From the NCBI RefSeq assembly GCF_902460415.1, contig NZ_CABPTY010000001.1, positions 108,793-172,792 of the forward strand: a DNA stretch of 64,000 nucleotides, read 5' to 3'. Below the pieces are notes generated by a model. The model did no database searches, was not told the DNA's origin, and worked only from the letters and a program-made list of their open reading frames with translations. Shown in pieces: positions 17,555 to 26,504 of this stretch (the first letter of the stretch is position 1; every line of letters begins with the position of its first letter). The DNA is from Campylobacter_A concisus_Y (lineage in GTDB: Bacteria > Campylobacterota > Campylobacteria > Campylobacterales > Campylobacteraceae). The position numbers and the translations under genes were made by a program.

Positions 17555-18421
17555 ATGGCAGATCAAGCTTTACAAACCGTCTTTTTAAATGGAGAATTTT
17601 TGCAAAAAGACGAGGCAAAAGTTAGTGCTTTTGATAGAGGATTTATATTTGGTGATGGAATTTATGAGGTTGTGCCTGTGATAAATTCAAAAATGGTCGA
17701 TAAAGATGGATTTTGGGTGAGATTTGAAAGAAGTTTAAATGAAATAGATATAAGTTTGCCCTACGAAAAGGAAAAATTTGAAGCGATCTTAAACGAGATA
17801 ATCTCCAAAAATGCCTTAAAAGAGGGCGGAATTTACATGCAAATAACAAGAGGCGTGGCGTTTAGAAATTTCTATTTCATAGAAAATTTAACACCAAGTG
17901 TCTTTATTTTCTGTTACGAGAGTGAAATTTTAAACAATCCTGCTGCAAAAACTGGCACAAAGGTCGTAAGTGTCGAGGATATAAGGTGGAAAAGGCGTGA
18001 CATCAAGTCTATCTCGCTTCTGGCTCAGTGCTATGCTAAAAATGAAGCTCACAAAAAAGGTGCAGATGAGGGCTTTATGGTGGAAAATGGCTTTGTCACA
18101 GAGGGTTGCAGCTCAAGTGCTTTTATCATCAAGGATAAAACTTTAATCACAAAACCACTTTCAAATGAAATTTTGCCAGGAATTCGCCGTATGAGACTTT
18201 TAAAGATTGCTAAAGATATTGGCCTTAAGATAGAGGAGCGAAAATTTAGCATGGATGAAGTTTATAGCGCTGATGAAGTCTTTATCTCGGCTGCGACGCT
18301 CATACTCTTACCAGTCGTTTATGCTGATGGCAAGGCGATAAATGGTGCAAAAGTAGGAGAAATTTCAAGCAAACTTCGAGAAATTTATGCTGGCGAACTT
18401 TTAAAAGAAGCTGGACTTTGA
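17555..18421 (+). CDS. dat: Class IV PLP aminotransferase, probable D-amino acid aminotransferase
   Basis: The 288 residues match fold-type IV PLP aminotransferases, most closely D-amino acid transaminases that supply D-Ala and D-Glu for peptidoglycan. The N-terminal FDRGFIFGDGIYEVVPV (about 26-42) is the family's opening motif. The Schiff-base lysine is K151 in DIKSISLLAQ. EGFMVENGFVTEGCSSSAF (about 172-190) is the typical cofactor-binding segment, and a GIRR motif follows. A branched-chain aminotransferase or aminodeoxychorismate lyase is the alternative, but motif order favours D-AAT. The stop codon overlaps the TTG start of the DUF523 gene, so translation is coupled. Confidence 0.82.
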   Translation: MADQALQTVFLNGEFLQKDEAKVSAFDRGFIFGDGIYEVVPVINSKMVDKDGFWVRFERSLNEIDISLPYEKEKFEAILNEIISKNALKEGGIYMQITRGVAFRNFYFIENLTPSVFIFCYESEILNNPAAKTGTKVVSVEDIRWKRRDIKSISLLAQCYAKNEAHKKGADEGFMVENGFVTEGCSSSAFIIKDKTLITKPLSNEILPGIRRMRLLKIAKDIGLKIEERKFSMDEVYSADEVFISAATLILLPVVYADGKAINGAKVGEISSKLREIYAGELLKEAGL

Positions 18422-18867
18422 AAGAAAAAATCCTAATAAGCGCTTGCCTAGTCGGCATAAATTGTAAATTTAACGGTGAAAATAATCTCTTAAATAAAGA
18501 TGTTTTAGATGAAATTTCAAAGAGATTTCATCTGCTTTTTGTTTGTCCTGAAGTTTATGGTGGACTTAGCACGCCAAGAGAACCGGCTGAGATGAAAAAT
18601 GGTGCAGTTGTTTGTAAATTTTCAGGTAAAGATGTGAGTAAAAATTTTAAAAGTGGAGCAGAAATTTGCCTGAGAATAGCCAAACTAAATGGTTGTAAAA
18701 AGGCTATTTTAAAATCAAAAAGTCCAAGTTGTGGAAGAAGTGGGCAAATTTATGACGGAAGCTTTAGCAAGAGGCTTATTTTAGGCGATGGCATCACAGC
18801 AAAACTACTAAAAGAAAATGAAATTTTAGTTTACAGCGAAGATGAGATAGTAGGGCTTGATGTTTGA
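18418..18867 (+). CDS. DUF523 family cysteine-containing protein
   Basis: This 149-residue protein shows the DUF523 pattern: an N-terminal SACLVGINCKFNG motif, CPEVYGGLSTPREPAEM (about residues 43-60), KSKSPSCG (about 100-107), and a GDGITAKLL segment near the C-terminus. The conserved cysteines suggest metal or Fe-S binding, but the biochemical role is unsettled. The start is TTG at 18418, overlapping the aminotransferase stop (TTTGA). The stop at 18865-18867 overlaps the start of the next membrane gene, so these genes form one tight unit. Confidence 0.85.
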   Translation: MKEKILISACLVGINCKFNGENNLLNKDVLDEISKRFHLLFVCPEVYGGLSTPREPAEMKNGAVVCKFSGKDVSKNFKSGAEICLRIAKLNGCKKAILKSKSPSCGRSGQIYDGSFSKRLILGDGITAKLLKENEILVYSEDEIVGLDV

Positions 18868-19354
18868 TAGGCTAAAAGACAACATTATACTTGAGGTGAT
18901 TTTTAAGTACATCATCTTGTTGCTGCTTTTTATCTGTGTGATCGGTCTTTTTATGAGCGGCGTTCTTTTCTTAAATGGGGAGATGAGTGAAAATTCGCTG
19001 AATTTACACATTTTCTTTGGTTTTAGTTTGGTCGTTTTGACGATTGTTCATAGTTATGTTAAGAAGAAAAAGTTAAAGAAGCTAAGCCTTGAGTTTAAAA
19101 ATATTTTAAATCACAAGCCAGTGCAGATGGACTGCAATACTACCAGATTTTTAAACGCTCTAAATGATGTAAAAGTGGGCGAGCTTTCAAAGAAATTTGA
19201 CTCTGATATTGTAGAAATTTTAAGGTCAAATGACATAAAAGTAAAAAGCGAGAATGAGACTATGAAGCAAATTTGTAAAAACAATAATGAAAAGATGTTT
19301 TATATTTTTGTTTTGATTGTAGAAGCTATTTTTAAGGATAAGGAAAAAAATTGA
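18860..19354 (+). CDS. Small membrane protein, two TM helices
   Basis: ATG at 18860 is preferred over the in-frame TTG one codon upstream, because it overlaps the DUF523 gene by only 8 bp. The 164 residues show TM helices at about 10-38 and 46-66, the second (LHIFFGFSLVVLTIVHSYV) having a histidine near each end. This recalls DUF4405-like two-helix haem-binding modules, but that is speculative. The C-terminal ~95 residues are soluble and Lys/Asn-rich. The stop overlaps the TTG start of the peptidoglycan hydrolase lipoprotein, so it probably belongs to the same operon. Confidence 0.62.
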   Translation: MFDRLKDNIILEVIFKYIILLLLFICVIGLFMSGVLFLNGEMSENSLNLHIFFGFSLVVLTIVHSYVKKKKLKKLSLEFKNILNHKPVQMDCNTTRFLNALNDVKVGELSKKFDSDIVEILRSNDIKVKSENETMKQICKNNNEKMFYIFVLIVEAIFKDKEKN

Positions 19355-21360
19355 AAAAGGGTATATTTTTAGCATTTAGTGTTGCTTTGTTTTTGGGATG
19401 TTCGCAGACCCAGCCAAAGCCAAGTGTGCAAAATTCTTTACCAGATGAAAATGTATATAAGCCAAATGAACGCATTAGTTTGCTTGATTTTGAAATGAAG
19501 CAAGATGCCTCGTCGCTACCGCAAAATATGCAAAGCGCAAGTTTTGACCAAGAAGAAATTTTAAAAAGAAGGTTCAAGGTTTTTACATTAAGGGGCGTAA
19601 AATTTAATCCAAACGATGTCTTTTGGGCATTTAATATATATAAACCAAGCGAAAAGAGAAAGTATTTTGGCTCAAATTTTAGACAGATACCACAAAGCTG
19701 GTTTGACACACAAAAGGACAATGCAAATTTTTCAGCTCTTTCAAGCATCTCTGCTTATGCTCTAACTTCGGCAAACACAGCTTTAAGAAATTTTCCAACC
19801 GATGAGCCGATATTTTTAAATCCGCAAACTCCGGGCGAGGGCTATCCGTTTGATTATCTACAAGAATCAACCCTAAGCATCGCTCATCCACTTTTTGTCT
19901 CACATCTTTCTAAAGACAGGGCATGGGCGTTTGTTAGCGATGATGCGGTTTGGGGCTGGGTAAAGGTCGAGGATATAAAATTTATAAGCGACGATGAGGC
20001 AAATGCCTATCAAAAGTCAAGTTTTGTGACTATAAAAACGGATAAAATGCCAGTTTATGACAAGGCCGGAAATTTCTTGTTTTACTCAAGAGTTGGAGCG
20101 ATACTGCCTGTTTTGGCACAGGATGATAAAAACTACTACGGTAAAATTTATGTAAGAAATCTCTTGAGAGAATTTGTGTTACCAAAGTCTCTTGGCGCTC
20201 TTTTTCCTCTTAAATTTAATGACTCAAATCTAAAAACACTTATTAGCTCTCTTCTTACTCAGCCTTATGGTTGGGGTGGGGTCGATAAGCTAAGGGATTG
20301 CTCGCTTTTTACGAAAGATCTGCTAGCAAGTTTTGGTGTGTGGTTGCCTAGAAACTCAAGAGCCCAAGCAAATATGGGACAAAAATTTGATCTAAAAGGA
20401 CTTAGTAACGCCGCCAAGACAAAAGAGATAAAAGAAAAAGGTGTGCCATATCTTACGCTTGTGCATCTGCCAGGACATATCATGCTTTATGCTGGACACA
20501 AAGGCGATGATATATATGTGGTGCATGATGCTTGGGGACTAAAAACCGAAAATAACGGCAGGGCATTAATCGGTGCTACGGCAGTAACTACGTTAAACAT
20601 CGGACAAAACAGAAGCGATATACAAAACTCAAATTTGCTCATTTCAAAGGTCGATTCTATAAATGTGATAAAGCCCGAAAATGTAATAAGCGATAAAGCT
20701 AGAAAAATTTCAGCTTTGCAAAGGGCTTATGGTGTTAAGGTTGAGGATAATCTGGTCAAATTTGGCGATGGAACAATATTTGTCTATGATGACTTTAAAC
20801 AAAAAGATGATGAGTGTAGTATCGTTGCTGATATAGAGGATATGAATGCGCTTGATTACGCTGCATTTTCGCCGCTTAGCACCGCACTAAGTGATGCTGG
20901 CAGATGTAGAAACTACGAGCTTTTAGGCAAAATTTATGGCTCAAGCGAGAATGAGGTAAAAGCAAATTTAGTAAATGTCATCTGGCTAAAGGACTTTTTA
21001 AATTTGCCTTTGAAATTTAACTCTAAAAATGGAGCTGCAGCTGCTTTGCAAGAGGTTAGCAATGAGCTAAACGATATGGTAAAAAGTGATGCGAGCTTGC
21101 TTGAGTATTTAAAAGATCCAGGTGGGACATTTAAATGGCGCATTATCGCTGGTACAAACCGCTTGAGTGCGCACAGCTACGGTATCGCGATCGATATAAA
21201 TGTGAAAAAGAGCCACTACTGGCAATGGAGCAATGGCTACCAAAACCTCATCCCTGAAAAGATAGTGCGTGTTTTTGAAAAACATAAATTTATCTGGGGT
21301 GGACGCTGGAAGCACTTTGATACGATGCACTTTGAGTATCGCCCAGAGATGTTTGAGTAG
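19351..21360 (+). CDS. Lipoprotein fusing NlpC/P60-type and M15-type peptidoglycan peptidases
   Basis: This 669-residue envelope enzyme starts at TTG with AAGGA just upstream. It has a lipoprotein signal with C17 (FLGCSQ). SH3-like regions lie at about 150-285. An NlpC/P60-type cysteine peptidase follows, with candidate catalytic C317 in RDCSLF, H376 in PGHIMLY and H392 in VHDAWG. At the C-terminus is an M15/VanY-like metallopeptidase with H608 and D615 (AHSYGIAIDIN) and D657/H660 (HFDTMHFEY). Having two hydrolase folds in one chain suggests cleavage of two peptide bonds in stem peptides. The stop abuts the ATG of the helicase gene. A putative lipoprotein next to this helicase is known in C. 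jejuni. Confidence 0.85.
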   Translation: MKKGIFLAFSVALFLGCSQTQPKPSVQNSLPDENVYKPNERISLLDFEMKQDASSLPQNMQSASFDQEEILKRRFKVFTLRGVKFNPNDVFWAFNIYKPSEKRKYFGSNFRQIPQSWFDTQKDNANFSALSSISAYALTSANTALRNFPTDEPIFLNPQTPGEGYPFDYLQESTLSIAHPLFVSHLSKDRAWAFVSDDAVWGWVKVEDIKFISDDEANAYQKSSFVTIKTDKMPVYDKAGNFLFYSRVGAILPVLAQDDKNYYGKIYVRNLLREFVLPKSLGALFPLKFNDSNLKTLISSLLTQPYGWGGVDKLRDCSLFTKDLLASFGVWLPRNSRAQANMGQKFDLKGLSNAAKTKEIKEKGVPYLTLVHLPGHIMLYAGHKGDDIYVVHDAWGLKTENNGRALIGATAVTTLNIGQNRSDIQNSNLLISKVDSINVIKPENVISDKARKISALQRAYGVKVEDNLVKFGDGTIFVYDDFKQKDDECSIVADIEDMNALDYAAFSPLSTALSDAGRCRNYELLGKIYGSSENEVKANLVNVIWLKDFLNLPLKFNSKNGAAAALQEVSNELNDMVKSDASLLEYLKDPGGTFKWRIIAGTNRLSAHSYGIAIDINVKKSHYWQWSNGYQNLIPEKIVRVFEKHKFIWGGRWKHFDTMHFEYRPEMFE

Positions 21361-22680
21361 ATGAAAGAGCAAATTTTAGAAATTTTATCTCGCTCAAACG
21401 TCTTTTTAACAGGCGGCGGCGGTGTTGGCAAGAGCTATCTAACGGCCTCCATCATCAGACACTACAAAGAAAATTTTAAAAACGTCATAATCCTTGGCTC
21501 AACTGGCATAAGTGCCGTTAGCCTTGGAGGAGTTAGCTTGCATAGTTTTTTTAAATTTGGCTACTGCAAGGACTATGAGGAGCTAAGACGCTTTGACTAT
21601 CATCAAAAAGACAAACTAAGCAAACTAAGAAATATGCTAGATGCATGTGATCTGCTAGTAATTGATGAAATTTCAATGGTGAGCTCAGATCTAATGGAGA
21701 TGATAAGATACCGCTTGCTTACATCTAAATTTAAGGGCAGGGTGCTCATAGTTGGCGACTTTTATCAGCTGCCACCAGTGCAAAAAGAGCAAAATGAGAG
21801 CAAACTTTTTAACTTTTTATACGCCTTTAACTCCAGTGCGTGGGAGGATATGAAATTTACAAATGTTGAGCTACTAGTCTCAAAACGTACAAACGATCTT
21901 AAATTTTATGAGATTCTCTCTCGCTTAAGAGTAGGCGAGCTAGATGATGAAATGATGAGCTATATAGAGAGTTTAAGAGTGACCAAGATAGAGCCAGATG
22001 ATGATACGAGTGTGCTTTTTGGCAGAAACGCCGAGGCTGAAATGCTAAATCAAAAAAGGCTTTCAGAACTTGACACGCCACTTGAAATTTCAAACTCAGA
22101 TGTGAGCATTTTGGATGAAAATTTAGATAAAAAAGAGTTTGAAAAATGGGCAAATACGCTAAATATCTCAAGGGATTTGGAGATGAAGATAGGCGCTAAG
22201 ATTATCTTTACGTCAAATAAATGGGGCGAGTACTATAACGGTGAGCAGGGCAAGATCATGCAAATTTTAAAAGAAAATGGCGCCATCTCAAGCGTGATCG
22301 TGAAAAAAGATTGCGGCGAAATTTGCGAGATAGAAAAAGCCGCTTATAACTTTTGCGCGCTAAATTTAAACGAAGATGAGATCGAAGAAAATGTACAGGC
22401 ATCGCTCTATCAGTTTCCATTTAAGCTTGCTTACGCTCTAACTATCCACAAATCTCAAGGAATGAGCATAAATTCGCTCATTTGCAATATCAACCACATT
22501 TTTGCCAAAGGACAACTCTATGTCGCACTTTCTCGTGCAGTAAGTCCTAAAAATTTAAAACTTTTTTATGATAAAAAAAGTGATTTTAGGCAGCATTTAA
22601 GAAAAGTGGTTAAAATTGACGACGAAGTTAAGAAATTTTACCAAGAAAACGTATTTTTGCATATTAAGGAGAATTTATGA
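21361..22680 (+). CDS. Pif1/RecD-like superfamily 1B DNA helicase
   Basis: The 439 residues carry Walker A GGGGVGKSYL (about 18-27), an STGISAVSLGG segment (motif Ia-like), Walker B VIDEISMVSS (about 101-110), and GDFYQLPPVQ (motif III, about 137-146). The C-terminal motifs are TIHKSQGMS (motif V) and YVALSRA (motif VI). These are the motifs of SF1B helicases of the Pif1/RecD2 group, 5'-3' DNA unwinding enzymes. There is no N-terminal RecD2-type extension. The ATG directly follows the stop of the lipoprotein gene, and its stop overlaps the next gene's ATG (TTATGAG), so expression is coupled. A role in resolving DNA structures is inferred from the family. Confidence 0.86.
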   Translation: MKEQILEILSRSNVFLTGGGGVGKSYLTASIIRHYKENFKNVIILGSTGISAVSLGGVSLHSFFKFGYCKDYEELRRFDYHQKDKLSKLRNMLDACDLLVIDEISMVSSDLMEMIRYRLLTSKFKGRVLIVGDFYQLPPVQKEQNESKLFNFLYAFNSSAWEDMKFTNVELLVSKRTNDLKFYEILSRLRVGELDDEMMSYIESLRVTKIEPDDDTSVLFGRNAEAEMLNQKRLSELDTPLEISNSDVSILDENLDKKEFEKWANTLNISRDLEMKIGAKIIFTSNKWGEYYNGEQGKIMQILKENGAISSVIVKKDCGEICEIEKAAYNFCALNLNEDEIEENVQASLYQFPFKLAYALTIHKSQGMSINSLICNINHIFAKGQLYVALSRAVSPKNLKLFYDKKSDFRQHLRKVVKIDDEVKKFYQENVFLHIKENL

Positions 22681-23216
22681 GAAAGCTATTTTTAAGCCTT
22701 GCTTTTTGTATTTTTGCATTTGCAGACGTGCTAAAAGTAAGAGATTTTCAAACAGATATTTATTCAAAAGCTGGACAAAATTTAACAAAAAAGATAAATA
22801 TGAACCTTGAAGTCGTCGGACGTGATGTTGAAGAAAATGAAGCGTATGTGCTTGATGCTTTAAACATAATAGTTGGTAGCTTTTACGTGGAAGATATTTT
22901 AACCTCAATGGGAAAAGAGAAATTTAAAGAGCTTTTCATAAAATACGCAGCCAAAAAGCACTCTCTTGATATTGATGATGTGCTTATCTTAAATATAAAA
23001 GTGATAAATAATCTTGAGCTAAGCGAGATCATAAAAGCAATAAAAAGCCAAAATTTATGCTCCGATCCAAGTGTAAATGAAGAGGTTGTGACAAAACCAG
23101 AAAAGAAGAAAAAAGGCAATGAGATCATCATCTCACCAGATCCAAATGACGTAGTTCAAAAGCCTATCGATCTAAATAATGTGCAGGAATTTGGAAAAGA
23201 TTTTGGAGAGAAGTGA
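22677..23216 (+). CDS. Periplasmic protein, possibly FliL-like fold
   Basis: This 179-residue protein has a signal peptide (about 1-16, ending AFA). Residues ~20-120 contain a pattern (VVGRDVEENEAYVLDALN, then TSMGKEKFKELF, then DDVLILNIKV) that weakly recalls the FliL periplasmic domain, with paired strands, a helix and a final strand. No TM anchor remains after signal cleavage, unlike FliL. The C-terminal ~45 residues are Lys/Pro-rich and probably disordered. It overlaps the helicase stop by 4 bp and ends at a strong bidirectional terminator. The fold suggestion needs structure comparison; otherwise it is hypothetical. Confidence 0.6.
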   Translation: MRKLFLSLAFCIFAFADVLKVRDFQTDIYSKAGQNLTKKINMNLEVVGRDVEENEAYVLDALNIIVGSFYVEDILTSMGKEKFKELFIKYAAKKHSLDIDDVLILNIKVINNLELSEIIKAIKSQNLCSDPSVNEEVVTKPEKKKKGNEIIISPDPNDVVQKPIDLNNVQEFGKDFGEK

Positions 23217-23218
23217 GT

Positions 23219-23244
23219 AAATTTGGCTAAAGTTAGCCAAATTT
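23219..23244. terminator. Bidirectional terminator between periplasmic gene and lolA
   Basis: A perfect 12-bp inverted repeat (AAATTTGGCTAA / TTAGCCAAATTT) with a 2-nt centre ends inside the lolA stop codon. It serves the two convergent genes. Confidence 0.8.
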
Positions 23245-23755
23245 ATTGATTTACGATGTCGTAACCTTGAGGAATGACAGGGGTTAGCGTCTCTTGTGGT
23301 ATGAGCGCGTCTTTTACTGGATTGCTTAGAGTTATTTTTATCTTATTTGAAAGCTTGTCTTTGTAGTCAATCGTCGTTGGAAGCGTGTTTTTAATAGTTA
23401 TAAAATACTCAACTCCGTCGTATATCGCTTTATAAAGTGTTGGCTGAATTTGCTCTGCGTGAGCTAAAATTTGCGTCAAATTTGGTGTATCATCAAGCTT
23501 TGAAATGATAGCTTGCTCAAGCTCGTCTTCAATCACGATCACACGTTCTTTGTTAAAATAAATTCTCTTTGGTGTTGGACTTTCATATATCCAAAGTGCA
23601 GTATTGTCGTTTTTTGCGTAAAATCTACCCTTGTAATTTATGCTTTTGTCTTCGCTAAATACAGTTTGCGTAAAGTCACTTTGAAGGCTTTTGAAATTTA
23701 AGCCAGCACCAAATGAGCAAACCGCAACGAGAGAGGCAACTAGAAATTTTCTCAT
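23243..23755 (-). CDS. lolA: Outer-membrane lipoprotein carrier LolA
   Basis: LolA is the periplasmic chaperone that takes lipoproteins from the LolCDE/LolF complex to the outer membrane. The 170 residues begin with a signal peptide (about 1-18). The mature part fits LolA: FKSLQSDFTQTV near its start, the strand YKGRFYAK, and ALWIYESPTPKRIYF (about 53-67), where LolA has its conserved W..Y..P segment. Strong context comes from secA, divergent upstream, and a LolC/E-type permease after secA, the order known in C. jejuni. The start has AAAGGAT upstream. Confidence 0.88.
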   Translation of the reverse strand: MRKFLVASLVAVCSFGAGLNFKSLQSDFTQTVFSEDKSINYKGRFYAKNDNTALWIYESPTPKRIYFNKERVIVIEDELEQAIISKLDDTPNLTQILAHAEQIQPTLYKAIYDGVEYFITIKNTLPTTIDYKDKLSNKIKITLSNPVKDALIPQETLTPVIPQGYDIVNQ

Positions 23756-23785
23756 TTTTTATCCTTTTTTGGCGTATTCTAGCCC

Positions 23786-23811
23786 AGTTTAATTAAATAA
23801 ATAGTTAAACT
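23786..23811. repeat. Inverted repeat in the lolA–secA divergent promoter region
   Basis: AGTTTAA and TTAAACT, separated by 12 nt of A/T, lie between the divergent starts. This could be a regulator site or chance in AT-rich DNA. Confidence 0.3.
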
Positions 23812-23852
23812 ATGCTAAGATCCAAAGTTTAAAAATTTAGGAAGGTAAAATA

Positions 23853-26453
23853 ATGATTTCATCGGTATTTAGAAAGATATTTGGCACCAAAAACGATAGA
23901 GAAGTCAAAAAATACATAAAACGTGTGGCGCAGATAAATGCGCTTGAGCCAACGTATGAGAAGATGAGCGATGATGAGCTTAAGATCAAATTTAATGAAC
24001 TAAAAGCCCAAGTAGTAGAAGAAAAAGTCACTTTAGATGAAATTTTAAATGATGTTTTTGCGATCGTTAGAGAGGCTAGCAAAAGGGTGCTTAAGATGCG
24101 CCATTTTGACGTACAGCTAATAGGCGGCATGGTGCTAAATGAGGGGAGGATCGCTGAGATGAAAACCGGCGAGGGTAAGACTTTGGTTGCGACTTTGCCA
24201 GTTATATTAAATGCGATGAGTGGTAAGGGCGTGCATGTAGTGACCGTGAACGACTACCTTGCAAAGCGTGACGCTACGCAAATGGGCGAGCTTTATAACT
24301 TTTTAGGCTTAAGTGTTGATGTGATACTAAGCGGTGGATACGATGATAACGTAAGACAAGCTGCTTATAACGCTGACATAACATACGGCACAAATTCAGA
24401 ATTTGGCTTTGACTATTTGCGTGACAATATGAAATTTGAAGCTGGTCAAAAGGTACAAAGAGGCCATAACTTTGTTATCGTAGATGAGGTCGATAGTATT
24501 TTGATAGATGAAGCTAGAACACCACTTATAATATCAGGTCCAACAAACCGCACACTTGATGGCTACATAAGAGCCGATCAGGTCGCAAAACAGCTTAATA
24601 GAGGTACTCCAGCTGATCCAAATGTGCCAGGCTCAAAGCCAACAGGGGACTTCATAGTCGATGAAAAAAATAGAACGATAATGATCACAGAAGCTGGCAT
24701 CAGCAAGGCTGAAAAATTATTTGGTGTTGAAAATTTATATAACCTTGAAAATGCCATACTAAGCCACCACTTAGATCAAGCTCTAAAAGCTCACAACCTC
24801 TTTGAAAAAGACGTTCATTATGTCGTAAAAGATGGTGAGGTAGTCATTGTTGATGAATTTACTGGACGTCTAAGCGAAGGCAGACGCTTTAGCGAGGGAC
24901 TTCACCAAGCGCTTGAAGCAAAAGAGGGCGTGAAAATCCAAGAAGAGAGCCAAACGCTAGCCGATACAACATATCAAAACTACTTTAGGATGTATAAAAA
25001 GCTTGCAGGTATGACTGGTACGGCTCAGACTGAGGCCACTGAGTTTTCTCAAATTTACAACCTTGAAGTTATCTCGATCCCTACAAACCTGCCAGTTAAA
25101 AGGATAGATCAAAACGATCTTATCTATAAAACTCAAAATGAGAAATTTAAAGCAGTTATTGATGAGGTTAAAAAAGCTCACGAGAAAGGTCAGCCAGTAC
25201 TTGTAGGAACTGCAAGTATCGAGCGTAGTGAGGTACTTCACGAGATGCTTAAAAAAGTTGGTATCCCACACTCTGTGCTAAATGCTAAAAACCACGAAAA
25301 AGAGGCTGAGATCATCGCACAAGCTGGTGTAAAAGGTGCTGTGACTATCGCTACAAACATGGCTGGACGTGGTGTTGATATCAGGATCAATGATGAGGTT
25401 AGAAATTTAGGTGGACTTTATATCATAGGTACTGAAAGGCACGAGAGTAGAAGGATAGACAATCAGCTCCGTGGTCGTGCTGGACGTCAGGGCGACCCTG
25501 GTATGAGTAGATTTTATCTAAGTCTTGAAGACAATCTTTTAAGAATTTTTGGTAGTGACCGCATAAAAGCGATCATGGATAGGCTTGGCATCGACGAGGG
25601 CGAGAGTATCGAGAGCCGCATGGTGACAAGGGCTGTTGAAAATGCTCAAAAGAAAGTAGAGAGTTTGCACTTTGAGGCTAGAAAGCACTTGCTTGAGTAT
25701 GACGACGTGGCAAATGAGCAAAGAAAGACTATCTACAAATACCGCGATGAGCTACTTGATAAAAGCTACGATATGAGCGAAAAGATAGCTCAAAATAGGG
25801 TTGAATACGCTACAAATTTACTTGATACGGCTGAAATTTTCCATGGCGGCTTGAAAGATGACTATGACATTAAAAATTTATGCTCTATCATCCTTGCAGA
25901 CTGCGGCGAAGAGATCGACGAGAGTGAGCTAAAAGGACTAGAATACAATGAGCTTATTGATAAGCTTGTTGAAATTTTTAGTGCAAGATATAACGAAAAG
26001 ATGAGCGTGCTAAACGAGGAGCAAAGAAGGGATATAGAGAAAATTTTATACCTTCAAGTGCTTGATAATGCGTGGAGAGAGCACCTCTATCAGATGGATA
26101 TCCTAAAAACTGGTATCGGACTTAGAGGGTATAACCAAAAAGATCCGCTAGTGGAGTATAAAAAAGAGAGTTACAACCTCTTTATGGAGCTAGTAAATAG
26201 GCTAAAAACCGAGAGTGTTAAGACGCTTCAAGTAGTGAGATTTAAGAGCCGTGAGGAGCAAGAAGAGCAAGCCAGAATGATGATCGAGGCTAACCAAAAT
26301 GCTGAAAATGAGCATTTAAGCTACAACAACCAGGACGAAAAATTTACGCCAGAGAAAAAGATACCAAGAAATTCACCTTGCCCTTGTGGAAGCGGAAAAA
26401 AATATAAAGATTGCCACGGCAAAAGTGGCCCTAAAAAAGGCATATTTGCTTAA
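23853..26453 (+). CDS. secA: Preprotein translocase ATPase SecA
   Basis: SecA drives secretion through SecYEG. The 866 residues contain Walker A in AEMKTGEGKTLVA (K109), the DEAD-type VIVDEVDSILIDEART (about residues 207-222), the GTDIRL-like segment GVDIRI, and QLRGRAGRQGDPG (about 535-547). A C-terminal zinc-binding tail (CPCGSGKKYKDCHG) contacts SecB or phospholipids. The last residues (PKKGIFA) follow the zinc motif closely. It has an ATG with a GGAAGG ribosome site and is followed by a terminator-like hairpin and the LolC/E permease gene. Confidence 0.99.
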   Translation: MISSVFRKIFGTKNDREVKKYIKRVAQINALEPTYEKMSDDELKIKFNELKAQVVEEKVTLDEILNDVFAIVREASKRVLKMRHFDVQLIGGMVLNEGRIAEMKTGEGKTLVATLPVILNAMSGKGVHVVTVNDYLAKRDATQMGELYNFLGLSVDVILSGGYDDNVRQAAYNADITYGTNSEFGFDYLRDNMKFEAGQKVQRGHNFVIVDEVDSILIDEARTPLIISGPTNRTLDGYIRADQVAKQLNRGTPADPNVPGSKPTGDFIVDEKNRTIMITEAGISKAEKLFGVENLYNLENAILSHHLDQALKAHNLFEKDVHYVVKDGEVVIVDEFTGRLSEGRRFSEGLHQALEAKEGVKIQEESQTLADTTYQNYFRMYKKLAGMTGTAQTEATEFSQIYNLEVISIPTNLPVKRIDQNDLIYKTQNEKFKAVIDEVKKAHEKGQPVLVGTASIERSEVLHEMLKKVGIPHSVLNAKNHEKEAEIIAQAGVKGAVTIATNMAGRGVDIRINDEVRNLGGLYIIGTERHESRRIDNQLRGRAGRQGDPGMSRFYLSLEDNLLRIFGSDRIKAIMDRLGIDEGESIESRMVTRAVENAQKKVESLHFEARKHLLEYDDVANEQRKTIYKYRDELLDKSYDMSEKIAQNRVEYATNLLDTAEIFHGGLKDDYDIKNLCSIILADCGEEIDESELKGLEYNELIDKLVEIFSARYNEKMSVLNEEQRRDIEKILYLQVLDNAWREHLYQMDILKTGIGLRGYNQKDPLVEYKKESYNLFMELVNRLKTESVKTLQVVRFKSREEQEEQARMMIEANQNAENEHLSYNNQDEKFTPEKKIPRNSPCPCGSGKKYKDCHGKSGPKKGIFA

Positions 26454-26465
26454 AATTTCTACTTT

Positions 26466-26484
26466 AAGGCGTGTAAATCGCCTT
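26466..26484 (+). terminator. Hairpin between secA and the lolC/E gene
   Basis: A 6-bp stem (AAGGCG / CGCCTT) with a 7-nt loop lies 12 bp after the secA stop and is followed by AATCTTTT. It is a moderate terminator or attenuator. Confidence 0.5.
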
Positions 26485-26504
26485 AATCTTTTAAAGGCTA
26501 TTTG

